64,000 nt of DNA from Pedobacter punctiformis (GCF_027213715.1 NZ_JAPWGM010000001.1:930001-994000); one strand, 5' to 3'. Shown: positions 50,462-59,651, counted from the stretch's first letter. Notes: generated from the sequence alone by a model not told the origin. Numbers and translations are program-made.

Positions 50462-52615
50462 CTAACCCCCGTCTTCCTGTTCGCGTTCTTTTTTTCGTTG
50501 TTCTCTGCGCTCCTGTCTGAGTTGTTTTTTACTTTTTGTGGTATCAGCAGGACTTGTAATTTGCTTACTTGTTGTATCCTTTTTTGAACCACCACCAAAT
50601 AAACGATCGAAAAGATTTTTATTCTGATCCTGCATAACAACAGGAGCCACATCTCCATCCTCATCAAAGGCATTGGTATCGATAGCTACTGTATCTGGTG
50701 TTAAATATTTGCGAAGCCCTTCTCTAAGTCTAACATTGTAGAAACCATAGCCAGATGTATCAGCGGGTGTTAAACCCCTTCTGGCCATAATGTTACCCAT
50801 GTACCTGAAATAATTAAATAAATAGGGTTTTAATCCTCCGTCTCCGGCAAATTTATACATGGCTGCTTTTGGCTTTGGAACAATGTTGGCCAAAAATATA
50901 CCTTCCCCAATGGTTAAATCCGCAGGTTGCTTTCCAAAATAATACCTTGATGCTTCGCCAATTCCATAAATATTCTGTCCAAGTTCCATAATGTTAAAAT
51001 AAACCTCTAACATTCTTTGTTTGCTCACCAGGTGATTATGTTCAATAAGCCAAACAATCAAAATTTCTTCTGCTTTGCGGGCCAGTGTTTTTTGGCGGCT
51101 TAAATACACATTTTTGACCAGCTGCATGCTGATGGTACTTCCACCACGTTTAAATTTCTTCTCTTTGTAATTAACAGCGATTGATTTTCTGATCGATTCC
51201 TCTACGAAACCGTTATGTGTAAAAAAGGAAGGATCTTCTGCGGTTAATACAGCATTTTTAAAGTTTGAAGAGATGGAAGTTAAAGGGGTGAAATTTGAGT
51301 TTGACGGACCAATCGTTATGTCACGCATCGGTTTTCCGTACTCATACGGCGTGTATACAAAAGGACTGTTAATTTTTTGCAAATTTGTTTTGCCCCACTG
51401 TAATATCTTAAAGTCAACAGGTGTTAATGTCGAGCTAAAACGAACACTATCCGGTAGTTTGCTGTCGAGATAGAAATTCAGGTTGTATTTAATTTTACCT
51501 TTTACTTTTAAACCCTCCAAAGATTCGAATAAGCCTTGCGGAAAGGCATCAAAAACAGATTGAGCGTCCTGTTCTTCTGCATTTAATTTCAGCTCATAAA
51601 TTTTATTCGGACTAAGTGTGTATTTAATAAAAGGATGGATAGAGGCATTTTTCAAAAAGGCAGTTGAAGAACTATCCAATGCAACATAATTCTTTCCTAC
51701 TAAAACATCAGCATCCAGTTTTGCACTTTGTACGATAATGTCCTTACTGGCAATTCTGGGTTGATTAATCAACATGTTTTTAACCGACCAGGAACCTGAA
51801 ATTTTAAAATCGTCACCACTATAACCCGCATCTTTTAACTCGGTTTGCAGCGTATCGAAACTTAATTTAGCATGCAGTTTGTTATTTAAATAAGGTAATT
51901 CAAGCTTTTTACCATCTGCATAGGCTGTAAAGCTTAATTTTCTTTTACCCGGTTTCACTAAGCCATCCACATGCCAGGTTGATTCGCCATTATTTACATT
52001 AATACTCGATTTTAAATCACCGCCATCAATGATCGCAGTAGTAGCAAAAGAAAGTTTTGCGGTATCATTATCATTAAATTTCAGAACCATGTTTTTCATA
52101 TCCATATCGTCAGGAATTTTGTATAAAACCTGATTTAATATGTTACTGGCTATTTCTGATAAATCTGCCTTTCCCTTGGCTTCTGTGTTGTCTTTCTTTT
52201 TTCGTTTTAACAGAAAATCGATGTTGGTAATAGAATCTTTAAGCACAATGCTTACAAAACCATCTCTTAATTTTACTTCAGATAGTTTAACGTTACCAAA
52301 TATAAGTGGGAATAACTTTACACCGATACTCAACTCTTCAATGTGCGACAGTGTATCCCTGTCTTTTGGAACCACTGAAATTTGAGTCATTTTTACGGTA
52401 CTCAAACCCGCAAATCCGGCAGACCCGATTTTGATGTCCAGGCCATAATCTTTATCTGCTTTTGCAATGGCCTTAGCCATCATTTTTTTCAGTAAAGCCT
52501 CTCTTTTACTATAAGCAACCGCTCCTAAAGCCATGCAAACAATTAAAAAAACACCCAAAACCCAGGCACCGATTTTTAAATATTTTTTAGGAATGTTAAT
52601 TTTTGGTATCCGCAT
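50462..52615 (-). CDS. AsmA-like/GT51 transglycosylase fusion
   Basis: A 717-residue protein anchored by an N-terminal membrane helix (about residues 14-32). Residues of about 35-430 resemble AsmA-like lipid-transport or assembly repeats (KIGSAGFAGLSTVKMTQISV, then VKLSEVKLRDGFVSIVL). From about 450 comes a GT51 peptidoglycan glycosyltransferase domain with the catalytic E460 (TAEDPSFFTHNGF) and GGSTISMQLVKN. There is no transpeptidase domain. The C-terminal 75 residues are Lys/Gln/Arg/Glu-rich (KSKKQLRQERREQRKKERE). It probably polymerises lipid II in the periplasm. The fusion of an AsmA-like part with GT51 is a Bacteroidota design whose purpose is unknown. Confidence 0.85.
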   Translation of the reverse strand: MRIPKINIPKKYLKIGAWVLGVFLIVCMALGAVAYSKREALLKKMMAKAIAKADKDYGLDIKIGSAGFAGLSTVKMTQISVVPKDRDTLSHIEELSIGVKLFPLIFGNVKLSEVKLRDGFVSIVLKDSITNIDFLLKRKKKDNTEAKGKADLSEIASNILNQVLYKIPDDMDMKNMVLKFNDNDTAKLSFATTAIIDGGDLKSSINVNNGESTWHVDGLVKPGKRKLSFTAYADGKKLELPYLNNKLHAKLSFDTLQTELKDAGYSGDDFKISGSWSVKNMLINQPRIASKDIIVQSAKLDADVLVGKNYVALDSSSTAFLKNASIHPFIKYTLSPNKIYELKLNAEEQDAQSVFDAFPQGLFESLEGLKVKGKIKYNLNFYLDSKLPDSVRFSSTLTPVDFKILQWGKTNLQKINSPFVYTPYEYGKPMRDITIGPSNSNFTPLTSISSNFKNAVLTAEDPSFFTHNGFVEESIRKSIAVNYKEKKFKRGGSTISMQLVKNVYLSRQKTLARKAEEILIVWLIEHNHLVSKQRMLEVYFNIMELGQNIYGIGEASRYYFGKQPADLTIGEGIFLANIVPKPKAAMYKFAGDGGLKPYLFNYFRYMGNIMARRGLTPADTSGYGFYNVRLREGLRKYLTPDTVAIDTNAFDEDGDVAPVVMQDQNKNLFDRLFGGGSKKDTTSKQITSPADTTKSKKQLRQERREQRKKEREQEDGG

Positions 52616-52746
52616 ATAGTCGTAAAAATGGTTAATTGCTTAAACGTAACAATTAAATGTTTATTTCGTGTTAAAATTACAGTTAAAAACCCTAAATAAA
52701 AGTATATATGGCTATGTTTTGTTAATTTTGAATTTAAATTAATACA

Positions 52747-53823
52747 ATGCAAATTAGCCCACAGCAAGTTTTAGATGCACTTAAAAATGTTGAAGACCCC
52801 GATTTAAAAAAAGATCTGGTTACCTTGAACATGATTAAGGATTTACATATCGTTGATAACCAGATTAGTTTTACCCTTGAGTTAACCACACCGGCCTGCC
52901 CGATGAAGGATATGCTGAAAAATGCATGCACCAATGCCATTAAACATTTTGTTTTGGCTGATGCTGAAATTTCTATCAATGTTACTTCAAGGGTTACGCA
53001 GCCAACTAACTCATCTTCACTGGATAACATTAAGAATATTATATTGGTTTCTTCCGGCAAAGGTGGTGTAGGTAAATCTACTGTAGCCAGTAACTTAGCG
53101 GTTGTTTTGGCAAAAGATGGAGCCAAAGTTGGTTTAATTGATGCGGATATTTACGGTCCTTCTGTACCTACCATGTTTGATTTGGTTAATGCAAAACCAG
53201 GCGCAGTAGAAACCGAAGATGGTAAAACTAAAATTTTGCCAATCGAAAAATATGGCATCAAATTATTGTCTTTAGGTTTCTTTGCAGATCCGGATCAGCC
53301 GGTGCCGTGGCGTGGGCCAATGGCCTCTAATGCGGTTAAGCAATTATTTAATGATACAAACTGGGGAGAACTGGATTATTTAATCGTCGATCTTCCACCG
53401 GGAACGGGCGATATTCACATTACCATTACCCAAAGTTTTCCAATCTCGGGCGCTGTTGTGGTTACCACGCCTCAACAAGTAGCTTTGGCAGATACGAAAA
53501 AAGGACTTGCTATGTTTAAAATGCCGGGAATTAACATTCCGGTTTTAGGGGTAATAGAGAATATGTCTTACTTTACACCTGCAGAATTGCCGGATAATAA
53601 ATATTACATCTTTGGAAATGGTGGCGGAAGAAAACTTGCTGAGTATTTTGATGTTCCTTTTTTAGGAGAAATACCGATTATACAAAGTATCGCAGAAGCG
53701 GGAGATAGTGGTAAGCCGGTCGCTTTAAATCAAAACCCTTTACTCGACACTGTATTTGGAGACATAGCAGGTAAAATAGCCCAGCAAATATCTATAAACA
53801 ACGCACAACCGGCTAATTGCTAA
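52747..53823 (+). CDS. Mrp/ApbC family iron-sulfur carrier ATPase
   Basis: A 358-residue protein. An N-terminal MIP18/DUF59 domain (about residues 1-80; LVTLNMIKDLHIVDNQISF) precedes a P-loop ATPase of the Mrp/NBP35 group, with the deviant Walker A SSGKGGVGKST (about 100-110), DADIYGPSVP and LDYLIVDLPPGTGD. The CxxC of many Mrp proteins near the C-terminus is absent: the corresponding segment reads ENMSYFTPAELP. It is expected to deliver Fe-S clusters in the cytoplasm. The NifU-domain gene follows after 34 bp in one operon, matching this role. Confidence 0.92.
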   Translation: MQISPQQVLDALKNVEDPDLKKDLVTLNMIKDLHIVDNQISFTLELTTPACPMKDMLKNACTNAIKHFVLADAEISINVTSRVTQPTNSSSLDNIKNIILVSSGKGGVGKSTVASNLAVVLAKDGAKVGLIDADIYGPSVPTMFDLVNAKPGAVETEDGKTKILPIEKYGIKLLSLGFFADPDQPVPWRGPMASNAVKQLFNDTNWGELDYLIVDLPPGTGDIHITITQSFPISGAVVVTTPQQVALADTKKGLAMFKMPGINIPVLGVIENMSYFTPAELPDNKYYIFGNGGGRKLAEYFDVPFLGEIPIIQSIAEAGDSGKPVALNQNPLLDTVFGDIAGKIAQQISINNAQPANC

Positions 53824-53857
53824 AAAATTACTATTTTTATACTTTAAAAAACATATA

Positions 53858-54103
53858 ATGAATTTAACAGAGCAGGTAGAACAGGCATTAGAAACCATAA
53901 GGCCATATTTAATCGCTGATGGTGGGGATGTTTCTGTTGAGGAAATTACATCGGATAATGTAGTAAAATTAAAGCTTTTGGGTAACTGCGGTTCTTGCAA
54001 AATGAGTTTTATGACTATGAAATCGGGCATTGAGCAGGCTATTATGAAAGCTGTTCCTCAAATTACTTCGGTTGTAGCCGTTAACATGGCTGAACAAGAT
54101 TAG
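53858..54103 (+). CDS. NifU C-terminal domain Fe-S scaffold protein
   Basis: An 81-residue protein consisting only of the NifU C-terminal domain. C44-G-S-C47 (LLGNCGSCKMSFMTM) is the cluster-binding CxxC. Preceding segments are ETIRPYLIADGGDVSVEEI, with the typical RPxLxxDGGD block. It is a candidate scaffold or carrier that can hand a 4Fe-4S cluster to targets. It follows the Mrp-type gene by 34 bp, so they are probably one operon and function as partners. Confidence 0.92.
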   Translation: MNLTEQVEQALETIRPYLIADGGDVSVEEITSDNVVKLKLLGNCGSCKMSFMTMKSGIEQAIMKAVPQITSVVAVNMAEQD

Positions 54104-54142
54104 CTTTAACAATATTTAACAAGGAAGTTTTATTAATAAAAT

Positions 54143-54150
54143 TACTTTTG
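54143..54150 (+). promoter_or_regulatory. -7 box directly before the gene at 54156
   Basis: TACTTTTG matches TAnnTTTG and ends 5 nt before the ATG at 54156, the same tight spacing seen at trmD and mscS. Confidence 0.45.
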
Positions 54151-54155
54151 TATTA

Positions 54156-54794
54156 ATGAGATATTGTATTACCCTTCTTTTGCTTATTTTTTCGGTAACC
54201 GCTTTTGCTCAGCAAAAGCCAGCACAGGATAAACTTATCCAGTTTTCGGGTATTATTACAGATATTGACAGCACAAACGTAATTCCTTACGTAACGATAA
54301 CCAACCTTTCTGCCAAAAGCAAGAGGGTAGCCGCAGATTACCGGGGTTATTTTACATTTATTGTAAATCCGGGTGATACCATTTTGTTTACTGCAATTGG
54401 CTATAAAAAATTTTCCACAGTAATTCCGTTAATCCAACCCGATAATAAGTATACCATCATGGTAAAACTTAAGGCAGAAGTAATTAATTTACCTTCGGTA
54501 AGGGTTTTTCCGTGGGCAACCACAGAAGAGTTTACGCGTGAGTTTTTAACGATGAAACTGGCAGACGATGACATGGCAATTGCCAAAAAGAACCTTTCAA
54601 AAGCATCTATAAATGGTTTAATTCAAACACTTCCACGGGATGGACAGGAAATTGGCAGCCAGAATTACCGCTACAATTTTGACAGGATGATTAATAAGAA
54701 TATGGTTCAAACCACTCAACTGCTAAACCCGTTTGCCTGGGGTAAACTGATGCAACAAATCTTTGATGGGGATAAGAAAAGGAATGAAAATTAA
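54156..54794 (+). CDS. Exported protein with carboxypeptidase-regulatory-like domain
   Basis: A 212-residue protein with a signal peptide (CITLLLLIFSVTAFAQ). Residues of about 27-110 form a CarboxypepD_reg-like beta-sandwich (FSGIITDIDSTNVIPYVTI, then RGYFTFIVNPGDTILFTAIG). The C-terminal half (PWATTEEFTREFLTMKL onwards) is unclassified and conserved-looking, with a helical FAWGKLMQQIFDG end. It is probably periplasmic or on the outer membrane. No function can be assigned. It is a single gene, and its promoter box ends 5 nt before the ATG. Confidence 0.78.
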   Translation: MRYCITLLLLIFSVTAFAQQKPAQDKLIQFSGIITDIDSTNVIPYVTITNLSAKSKRVAADYRGYFTFIVNPGDTILFTAIGYKKFSTVIPLIQPDNKYTIMVKLKAEVINLPSVRVFPWATTEEFTREFLTMKLADDDMAIAKKNLSKASINGLIQTLPRDGQEIGSQNYRYNFDRMINKNMVQTTQLLNPFAWGKLMQQIFDGDKKRNEN

Positions 54795-54919
54795 CTAAAT
54801 CAGTATATTCTTTCGTTCAAACCGATTATTTCCAATTAACCGTTTATAAATTTAATTTCTTTAGGAAATTATGTTTCAGACATAAACAAAAAAGGAGCAA
54901 TTTTACTGCCCCTTTTTAA

Positions 54920-55480
54920 TTATCTCTTTTTGCTCTTATTCGGAAACTTCATTTTGTAATCTGTTTTGATGTTCCCTTTTGAAATGGCATCCAGCTTACT
55001 TTTTAACATCGTTTTACGTAAAACACTTACCTTATCTGTAAATAATTTACCTTCAATATGATCGTATTCATGTTGAATTACGCGTGCCGCAAGCCCATCC
55101 ACATCTTCTGTATGCTCTACCCAGTTTTCGTCCAGGTATTGTACTTTAATGTTTGGTTTTCGTGATATATTTTCGCGGATATCGGGAATACTTAAGCAAC
55201 CTTCGTTAAAAACCCATGGTTCACCTGTTTCTTCTAAAATTTGCGCATTAATAAATACTCTTTTATAACCAGGCTCACCATCATCATCTGCGCCTGTATC
55301 CACAATAAACAGTCTGATTGGCAAACCAACTTGTGGTGCAGCCAAACCAACGCCATTTGCATAATACATAGTATCAAACATATTAGCAATCAGTTCCTTT
55401 AATGCGGGATAATCTTTTTCTATATCAGTTCCTACTTTCTTCAACACCGGATCTCCGTAGGCAATAATTGGTAATTTCAT
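54920..55480 (-). CDS. def: Peptide deformylase
   Basis: Removes the N-formyl group from new proteins. The 186 residues show the three PDF motifs: GVGLAAPQVG (residues 43-52), EGCLSIPD with metal ligand C95, and H136-E-Y-D-H140 with the other two ligands and the catalytic Glu. The C-terminal 40 residues are basic (ending FPNKSKKR). It is a single gene facing the gene at 54156 across 125 bp. The 146 bp upstream of it, up to the M16 gene end, contain only a CAGAT/ATCTG hairpin near 55498-55511. Confidence 0.95.
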   Translation of the reverse strand: MKLPIIAYGDPVLKKVGTDIEKDYPALKELIANMFDTMYYANGVGLAAPQVGLPIRLFIVDTGADDDGEPGYKRVFINAQILEETGEPWVFNEGCLSIPDIRENISRKPNIKVQYLDENWVEHTEDVDGLAARVIQHEYDHIEGKLFTDKVSVLRKTMLKSKLDAISKGNIKTDYKMKFPNKSKKR

Positions 55481-55626
55481 TATGGTAATATTTTTTCAGA
55501 TCAAAATCTGAATTGTTAATGGTATGTTTCAAAATACATTTGTCACCCTGCATGTGATTAAGAATCGGTCATCAGCCATGTTCCGTTTCGCTTTTTCTAT
55601 GACAAATTTTTTTACAAAAATAAGAA

Positions 55627-56859
55627 TTATTCCCCTATTGGACAGAATGTAAAGATATTCAATTTGTCTTTATCCAAAACTTCGGTGGTTATTTCTGCAA
55701 TTTCTGCGGTGGTAACGGCATTGATTTTGGCAAATACAGTTTCTAAACTGTCAATTTTATCATGGTCAATCAGGCTTTTAGCCATTGCAATGATCAAACC
55801 AATTCTGTTCTCCTCGCCAAGCGCAATCTGACCGATAAATTTATTTTTAGCCTTTTGTAACTGTAAATTATTCAGTGGGTTATCTCTTAGTTTTTTAATT
55901 TCCTTAAAGATCAGGGCAAGTGCTTTTTCATATTTTTCACGATCGGTGCCAAAGTAAATGGTAAAAATCCCGGTATCACTAAGCGGAGAAAAACTGGATT
56001 CTATGGTATAAGCAATCCCATATTTTTCTCTGATCTGGAGGTTCAAAACAGAACTCATTCCGTTGCCGCCAAAATAATTATTTAAAAGCAGTAATCCGGC
56101 TTTATATGGATGGTGAGTAGAATAAGTTTGGGTGCCTAATAAGCAATGTGCCTGTGTAATGGGTTTATATATTGTTTTATTCTCTGGCTGATGCAATACC
56201 GGTTTTATACGCTCTTTTAGTGAAGCATTTTCCTGAACCTCAGCAAAATGCTTTGTGCCATTATTCACTACACTTTTAAAGCTGTAGTTGCCTAAAACAG
56301 CAATTACAATTTCATTGGTTTTGTAATTTTGTTTTCTGAAATTAATAATGTCTTCACGAGTAAAGTTTTCAACTGTTTCTGTTGTACCTAAAATATTATG
56401 ACCAAGTGAATGCCCTGCAAAAAGCAAATCTTCAAAATCATCGTTTATGGCCTCTTCCGGTTGATCTATATAGGAAGAAATCTCATCTAAAATTACCCCT
56501 TTTTCTTTATCCATTTCTTCCTCAGGGAAAGTAGAATGAAAAATAATGTCATTAAAAAGATCTAAGGTACGATCCAGGTAAGGGTTTAAAAATGAAGCAT
56601 GAACACAGGTATATTCTTTTGTGGTGTAGGCATTTAAATCAGCACCAACACTTTCCAACCGGTTTAAAATCTGATTGGTGCTGCGTTTTTCGGTACGTTT
56701 AAAAATTAAATGTTCTATAAAATGTGCAAGTCCTGCTTTATTTTCAGCCTCATCGCGTGAGCCTGTGTTTACAATAATGCAAGCATGAGATATCGTTGAA
56801 GCCGAGGGCACATGTAGTAAGCGGATGCCGTTAGGCAGCGTATGAACGTTGTATTCCAT
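55627..56859 (-). CDS. M16 family zinc peptidase
   Basis: A 410-residue peptidase with the inverted zinc motif H46-F-I-E49-H50 (LAHFIEHLIFK) and the downstream acidic ligand region near residues 120-130 (EEAINDDFEDLLFAG). The second half is the inactive M16 C domain (NYFGGNGMSSVLNLQIREKYG). The single-chain length and absence of a signal peptide resemble mitochondrial-processing-peptidase-like proteins such as B. subtilis YmxG. Substrates are unknown. The ATG lies 7 nt after a perfect TATCTTTG box. The unusual structured segment 56897-57096 lies upstream. Confidence 0.92.
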   Translation of the reverse strand: MEYNVHTLPNGIRLLHVPSASTISHACIIVNTGSRDEAENKAGLAHFIEHLIFKRTEKRSTNQILNRLESVGADLNAYTTKEYTCVHASFLNPYLDRTLDLFNDIIFHSTFPEEEMDKEKGVILDEISSYIDQPEEAINDDFEDLLFAGHSLGHNILGTTETVENFTREDIINFRKQNYKTNEIVIAVLGNYSFKSVVNNGTKHFAEVQENASLKERIKPVLHQPENKTIYKPITQAHCLLGTQTYSTHHPYKAGLLLLNNYFGGNGMSSVLNLQIREKYGIAYTIESSFSPLSDTGIFTIYFGTDREKYEKALALIFKEIKKLRDNPLNNLQLQKAKNKFIGQIALGEENRIGLIIAMAKSLIDHDKIDSLETVFAKINAVTTAEIAEITTEVLDKDKLNIFTFCPIGE

Positions 56860-56866
56860 TGATTTG

Positions 56867-56874
56867 CAAAGATA
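56867..56874 (-). promoter_or_regulatory. -7 box of the M16 peptidase gene
   Basis: Minus-strand TATCTTTG is a perfect TAnnTTTG match and ends 7 nt before the ATG at 56859. Its -33 region would fall next to the start of the structured segment at 56897. Confidence 0.5.
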
Positions 56875-56896
56875 AGCATTTGTACTCTACCTAAAA

Positions 56897-57100
56897 GGCG
56901 GTGCAAAGGCCCTATCCGTCAGCATACTGTTATAAATTCTATTTTCCTGGTAAGCATATTTATGTGGTTCCCGGGCATGTTTATTCCTTACAAGGGCGAA
57001 AAAGAATGCATAGGTTAATGCTTCTTCATGAGTTTCCCTTCCTCGTGCTACTGGCGTCGAAGCTCTTGTCCGCCCGTAATAACTTCATAAGAGCTTGATT
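56897..57100 (+). ncRNA. Structured intergenic segment, candidate ncRNA or repeat element
   Basis: About 200 bp between the M16 gene (minus) and proB (plus) are GC-richer than the flanks and fold well. GGCGG (56897) pairs with CCGCC (57070-57074). CGTCA-GCAT (56917-56925) pairs with GTGC-TAC-TGGCG (57045-57056). Inside are two hairpins: CCTGGTAAG/CTTACAAGG (56946-56995) and AAGAA-GCAT/ATGC-TTCTT (57002-57026). At the end AAGCTCTT/AAGAGCTT (57060-57096) is followed by GATTTT. Several pairs are G-U only when read as plus-strand RNA. No promoter is obvious. The minus strand instead has a 65-codon open frame without ATG at its beginning. The rest to 57204 is AT-rich. Confidence 0.4.
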
Positions 57101-57175
57101 TTATGGTTTCTGCAATTTAGAAAAAACCATGAATAAATAACATTAATGTTACACAATTAAAAAACAAATATTAAA

Positions 57176-57204
57176 TTGCCCTTTTATTATCGTACCGGGC
57201 AAAA
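57176..57204 (+). promoter_or_regulatory. Inverted repeat at the proB start, shared with the TPR gene upstream region
   Basis: TTGCCC (57176-57181) and GGGCAA (57197-57202) flank ATCGTACC. The 16-bp sequence ATCGTACCGGGCAAAA ends exactly at the proB ATG and also occurs at 30785-30800, where TTGCC again lies upstream (30777). Confidence 0.5.
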
Positions 57205-58284
57205 ATGAAGTTAAGCTATAAGAAAATCGTTGTTAAAATTGGATCAAATGTTATTACGCAGGCAAATGGGCTGCCCGATGAAGCCCGGATAAAACACCTG
57301 GTTGACGAGCTTGCAGGCATTAAAAAACTTGGAATTGAAGTCATTTTAGTTTCTTCCGGTGCGGTAGCTTCGGGAAGAAGTTTAATTTCAATTTCCGAAA
57401 AACACGATGCCATAGCTTCAAGGCAGTTATTGGCTGCAATCGGGCAGGTAAAGCTGATTAATACTTATTCATCATTCTTTGATAAACATCAGATAAAATG
57501 TGCGCAGGTTTTGGTTACGAAAGAAGATTTTAGAGATCGTGCACATTACCTGAACATGAAAAACTGTATGCAAATTATGCTGCAGCACGATGTAATTCCA
57601 GTTGTAAACGAAAATGATGTCGTTTCGGTAACAGAACTTATGTTTACGGATAATGATGAACTTGCCGGCCTTATTGCATCCATGCTTAACGCTGATGCGC
57701 TGATTATTTTATCAAACGTAAATGGAATTTACAATGGTGATCCAAAAGCAGAAGGCTCAGCGGTAATTGAAGAAATTAAAGGCGATGTAACACACCTCAG
57801 CTCATTTATCAGCACAGGAAAATCGCAATTTGGACGGGGTGGAATGATTACCAAATCAACTATGGCGCAAAAAGTAGCTAAACTTGGCATTTCTGTTCAC
57901 ATTGCCAATGGTACTAAAGATCATATTTTAACTGATTTGTTAAATGGAACTGTGATTCATACCCGTTTTGTGCCTGAAAAAACAAAATCAGGTAAAAAGA
58001 AATGGATAGCACATTCTGAAAATGCAGCTACGGGCATTGTTCAGCTTAACGAAGGTGCAAAAACGGTTTTAACCTCAGGCAAAGCCACCAGTTTACTGCC
58101 AATCGGAATTATTGGAATACAATCCGACTTTTTGAAAGGTGATATTATTAAAATCGTTGATGAAGATAATAAACTGATTGGATTGGGTATTGCAGAATAT
58201 GGGTCGGATAAGGCCAGAGAGCGAATAGGACAAAAGAAACAGAAAGCCCTGGTTCATTATGACTATTTTTACTCGGCAATTTAA
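57205..58284 (+). CDS. proB: Glutamate 5-kinase
   Basis: Catalyses the first step of proline synthesis. The 359 residues comprise the amino-acid kinase domain (about 1-255) and a C-terminal PUA-like domain (about 275-350). Motifs are VVKIGSNVIT, VILVSSGAVASGR, NENDVVSVTEL and the nucleotide-binding FGRGGMITKSTMAQKVA with the conserved GGM-TK. The length matches the PUA-bearing E. coli form, which is inhibited by proline. ATG 57205 comes directly after the shared 16-bp sequence. proA follows after 79 bp. Confidence 0.96.
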   Translation: MKLSYKKIVVKIGSNVITQANGLPDEARIKHLVDELAGIKKLGIEVILVSSGAVASGRSLISISEKHDAIASRQLLAAIGQVKLINTYSSFFDKHQIKCAQVLVTKEDFRDRAHYLNMKNCMQIMLQHDVIPVVNENDVVSVTELMFTDNDELAGLIASMLNADALIILSNVNGIYNGDPKAEGSAVIEEIKGDVTHLSSFISTGKSQFGRGGMITKSTMAQKVAKLGISVHIANGTKDHILTDLLNGTVIHTRFVPEKTKSGKKKWIAHSENAATGIVQLNEGAKTVLTSGKATSLLPIGIIGIQSDFLKGDIIKIVDEDNKLIGLGIAEYGSDKARERIGQKKQKALVHYDYFYSAI

Positions 58285-58285
58285 T

Positions 58286-58331
58286 AAGGCCGAGGGTTAA
58301 AAGGCAAAAGGTTTAAGGTAAACCCAGCCTT
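58286..58331. repeat. Inverted repeat in the proB-proA gap
   Basis: AAGGC-GGGTT pairs with AACCC-GCCTT in two steps (small internal asymmetry) around a 22-nt purine-rich loop. There is no T-run, so it is probably an mRNA structure between proB and proA rather than a terminator. Confidence 0.5.
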
Positions 58332-58363
58332 GATACTTGATCACATAATTACTTTATACTAAA

Positions 58364-59611
58364 ATGACATACCTAAAATATTTTGAAGATGCCAGGAAAG
58401 CGAGCCGGGGCATGACAGGTTTATCTAAAGAAAAAGTAAATCAAGTACTTTTAGATTTAGCAGCGATGTTGGTGAGCAAAGCTGAAACTATTTTACAGGA
58501 GAATGAAAAAGATCTTGCAAAAATGTCTGTGGAAGATCCAAAATATGACCGGTTAAAACTTACAACACAACGAATTAAAGCAATTGCAGCAGACGTTGAA
58601 AATGTGGCCGGTCTGGTTAGCCCGCTGGACCAAATTCTTTCAGAAAAAATATTGGATAATGGGCTGGATTTAAAGAAAATCAGGGTGCCGCTTGGAGTGG
58701 TGGGCGTAATTTACGAAGCCCGTCCGAATGTTACCGCCGATGTATTTTCGCTGTGTTTTAAAACGGGGAATGTGGCCGTTTTAAAGGGCGGAAGTGATGC
58801 AGAATTTTCAAATCTTGCCATTACTAAAATTATCCATGCGGTGTTGGAAAAACATCGGATTAATAAGGATGTACTGGTGCTGTTACCCGCAGAAAGGGCT
58901 GCAACAGAAGCTTTGTTAGCTGCCACAGGTTTTGTTGATGTTTTAATCCCACGGGGAAGTCAATCATTAATTAACTATGTACGTGAGCATAGCAAAATTC
59001 CGGTAATAGAAACCGGAGCCGGCATTGTGCATACTTATTTTGATGAAACGGGCGATCTGGAAAATGGCAAAGCCATTATTTTAAATGCAAAAACCCGTAG
59101 GGTAAGCGTTTGTAATGCGCTGGATTGTGTTTTGCTACATAAAAAAAGACTAAATGATTTGCCTGCACTATTTGAGCCTTTGGCCAATGAAGGGGTAGAG
59201 CTATTTGCAGACAGAGATAGTTATCAGATTTTGAAAAATGTTTACCCTCAGGCGTTACTGAATGAAGCAACGGCAGAAAGCTTTGGCACAGAGTTTTTAT
59301 CGCTTAAAATGGCGGTTAAAGTTGTTCAGGACTTAGATGAGGCGCTGGATCATATTGCTGAATACAGTTCAAAACATAGCGAAGCTATTATTGCTGAAGA
59401 TGGGGAACGGATTACCCGGTTTTTAAATGAAGTTGATGCAGCTGCGGTTTATGCAAATGCTTCAACAGGGTTTACGGATGGAGCGCAATTTGGATTGGGC
59501 GCAGAAATAGGAATCAGTACCCAAAAACTACACGCACGCGGCCCAATGGGACTAGAGGAGTTGACCAGCTATAAATGGGTAGTGCGTGGTAATGGACAGA
59601 TAAGAAAGTAA
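58364..59611 (+). CDS. proA: Gamma-glutamyl phosphate reductase
   Basis: Reduces gamma-glutamyl phosphate to glutamate semialdehyde with NADPH, the second step of proline synthesis. The 415 residues are full length for the aldehyde-dehydrogenase-fold family: VPLGVVGVIYEARPNVTAD, the nucleotide-binding region, and the catalytic cysteine in RRVSVCNALDC. The C-terminal block GAEIGISTQKLHARGPMGLE is intact. It forms an operon with proB, 79 bp upstream, although proC is not in the window. A short inverted repeat lies in between. Confidence 0.97.
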   Translation: MTYLKYFEDARKASRGMTGLSKEKVNQVLLDLAAMLVSKAETILQENEKDLAKMSVEDPKYDRLKLTTQRIKAIAADVENVAGLVSPLDQILSEKILDNGLDLKKIRVPLGVVGVIYEARPNVTADVFSLCFKTGNVAVLKGGSDAEFSNLAITKIIHAVLEKHRINKDVLVLLPAERAATEALLAATGFVDVLIPRGSQSLINYVREHSKIPVIETGAGIVHTYFDETGDLENGKAIILNAKTRRVSVCNALDCVLLHKKRLNDLPALFEPLANEGVELFADRDSYQILKNVYPQALLNEATAESFGTEFLSLKMAVKVVQDLDEALDHIAEYSSKHSEAIIAEDGERITRFLNEVDAAAVYANASTGFTDGAQFGLGAEIGISTQKLHARGPMGLEELTSYKWVVRGNGQIRK

Positions 59612-59651
59612 TAAATTTCTTCCTGCTATGATGCTAAAACAAAAAAATAGG

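Noticed and set aside
56901..57098. 65-codon plus-strand open frame with ATG in the structured segment
   Set aside because: Protein-like features are absent and the sequence is better explained by RNA pairing or by the opposite strand; not called as a gene.
56897..57100. tmRNA, RNase P RNA or 6S RNA identity for the structured segment
   Set aside because: The conserved tmRNA ends and tag frame, the RNase P core blocks and a clear 6S central bubble are not visible; only an unspecific candidate is reported.
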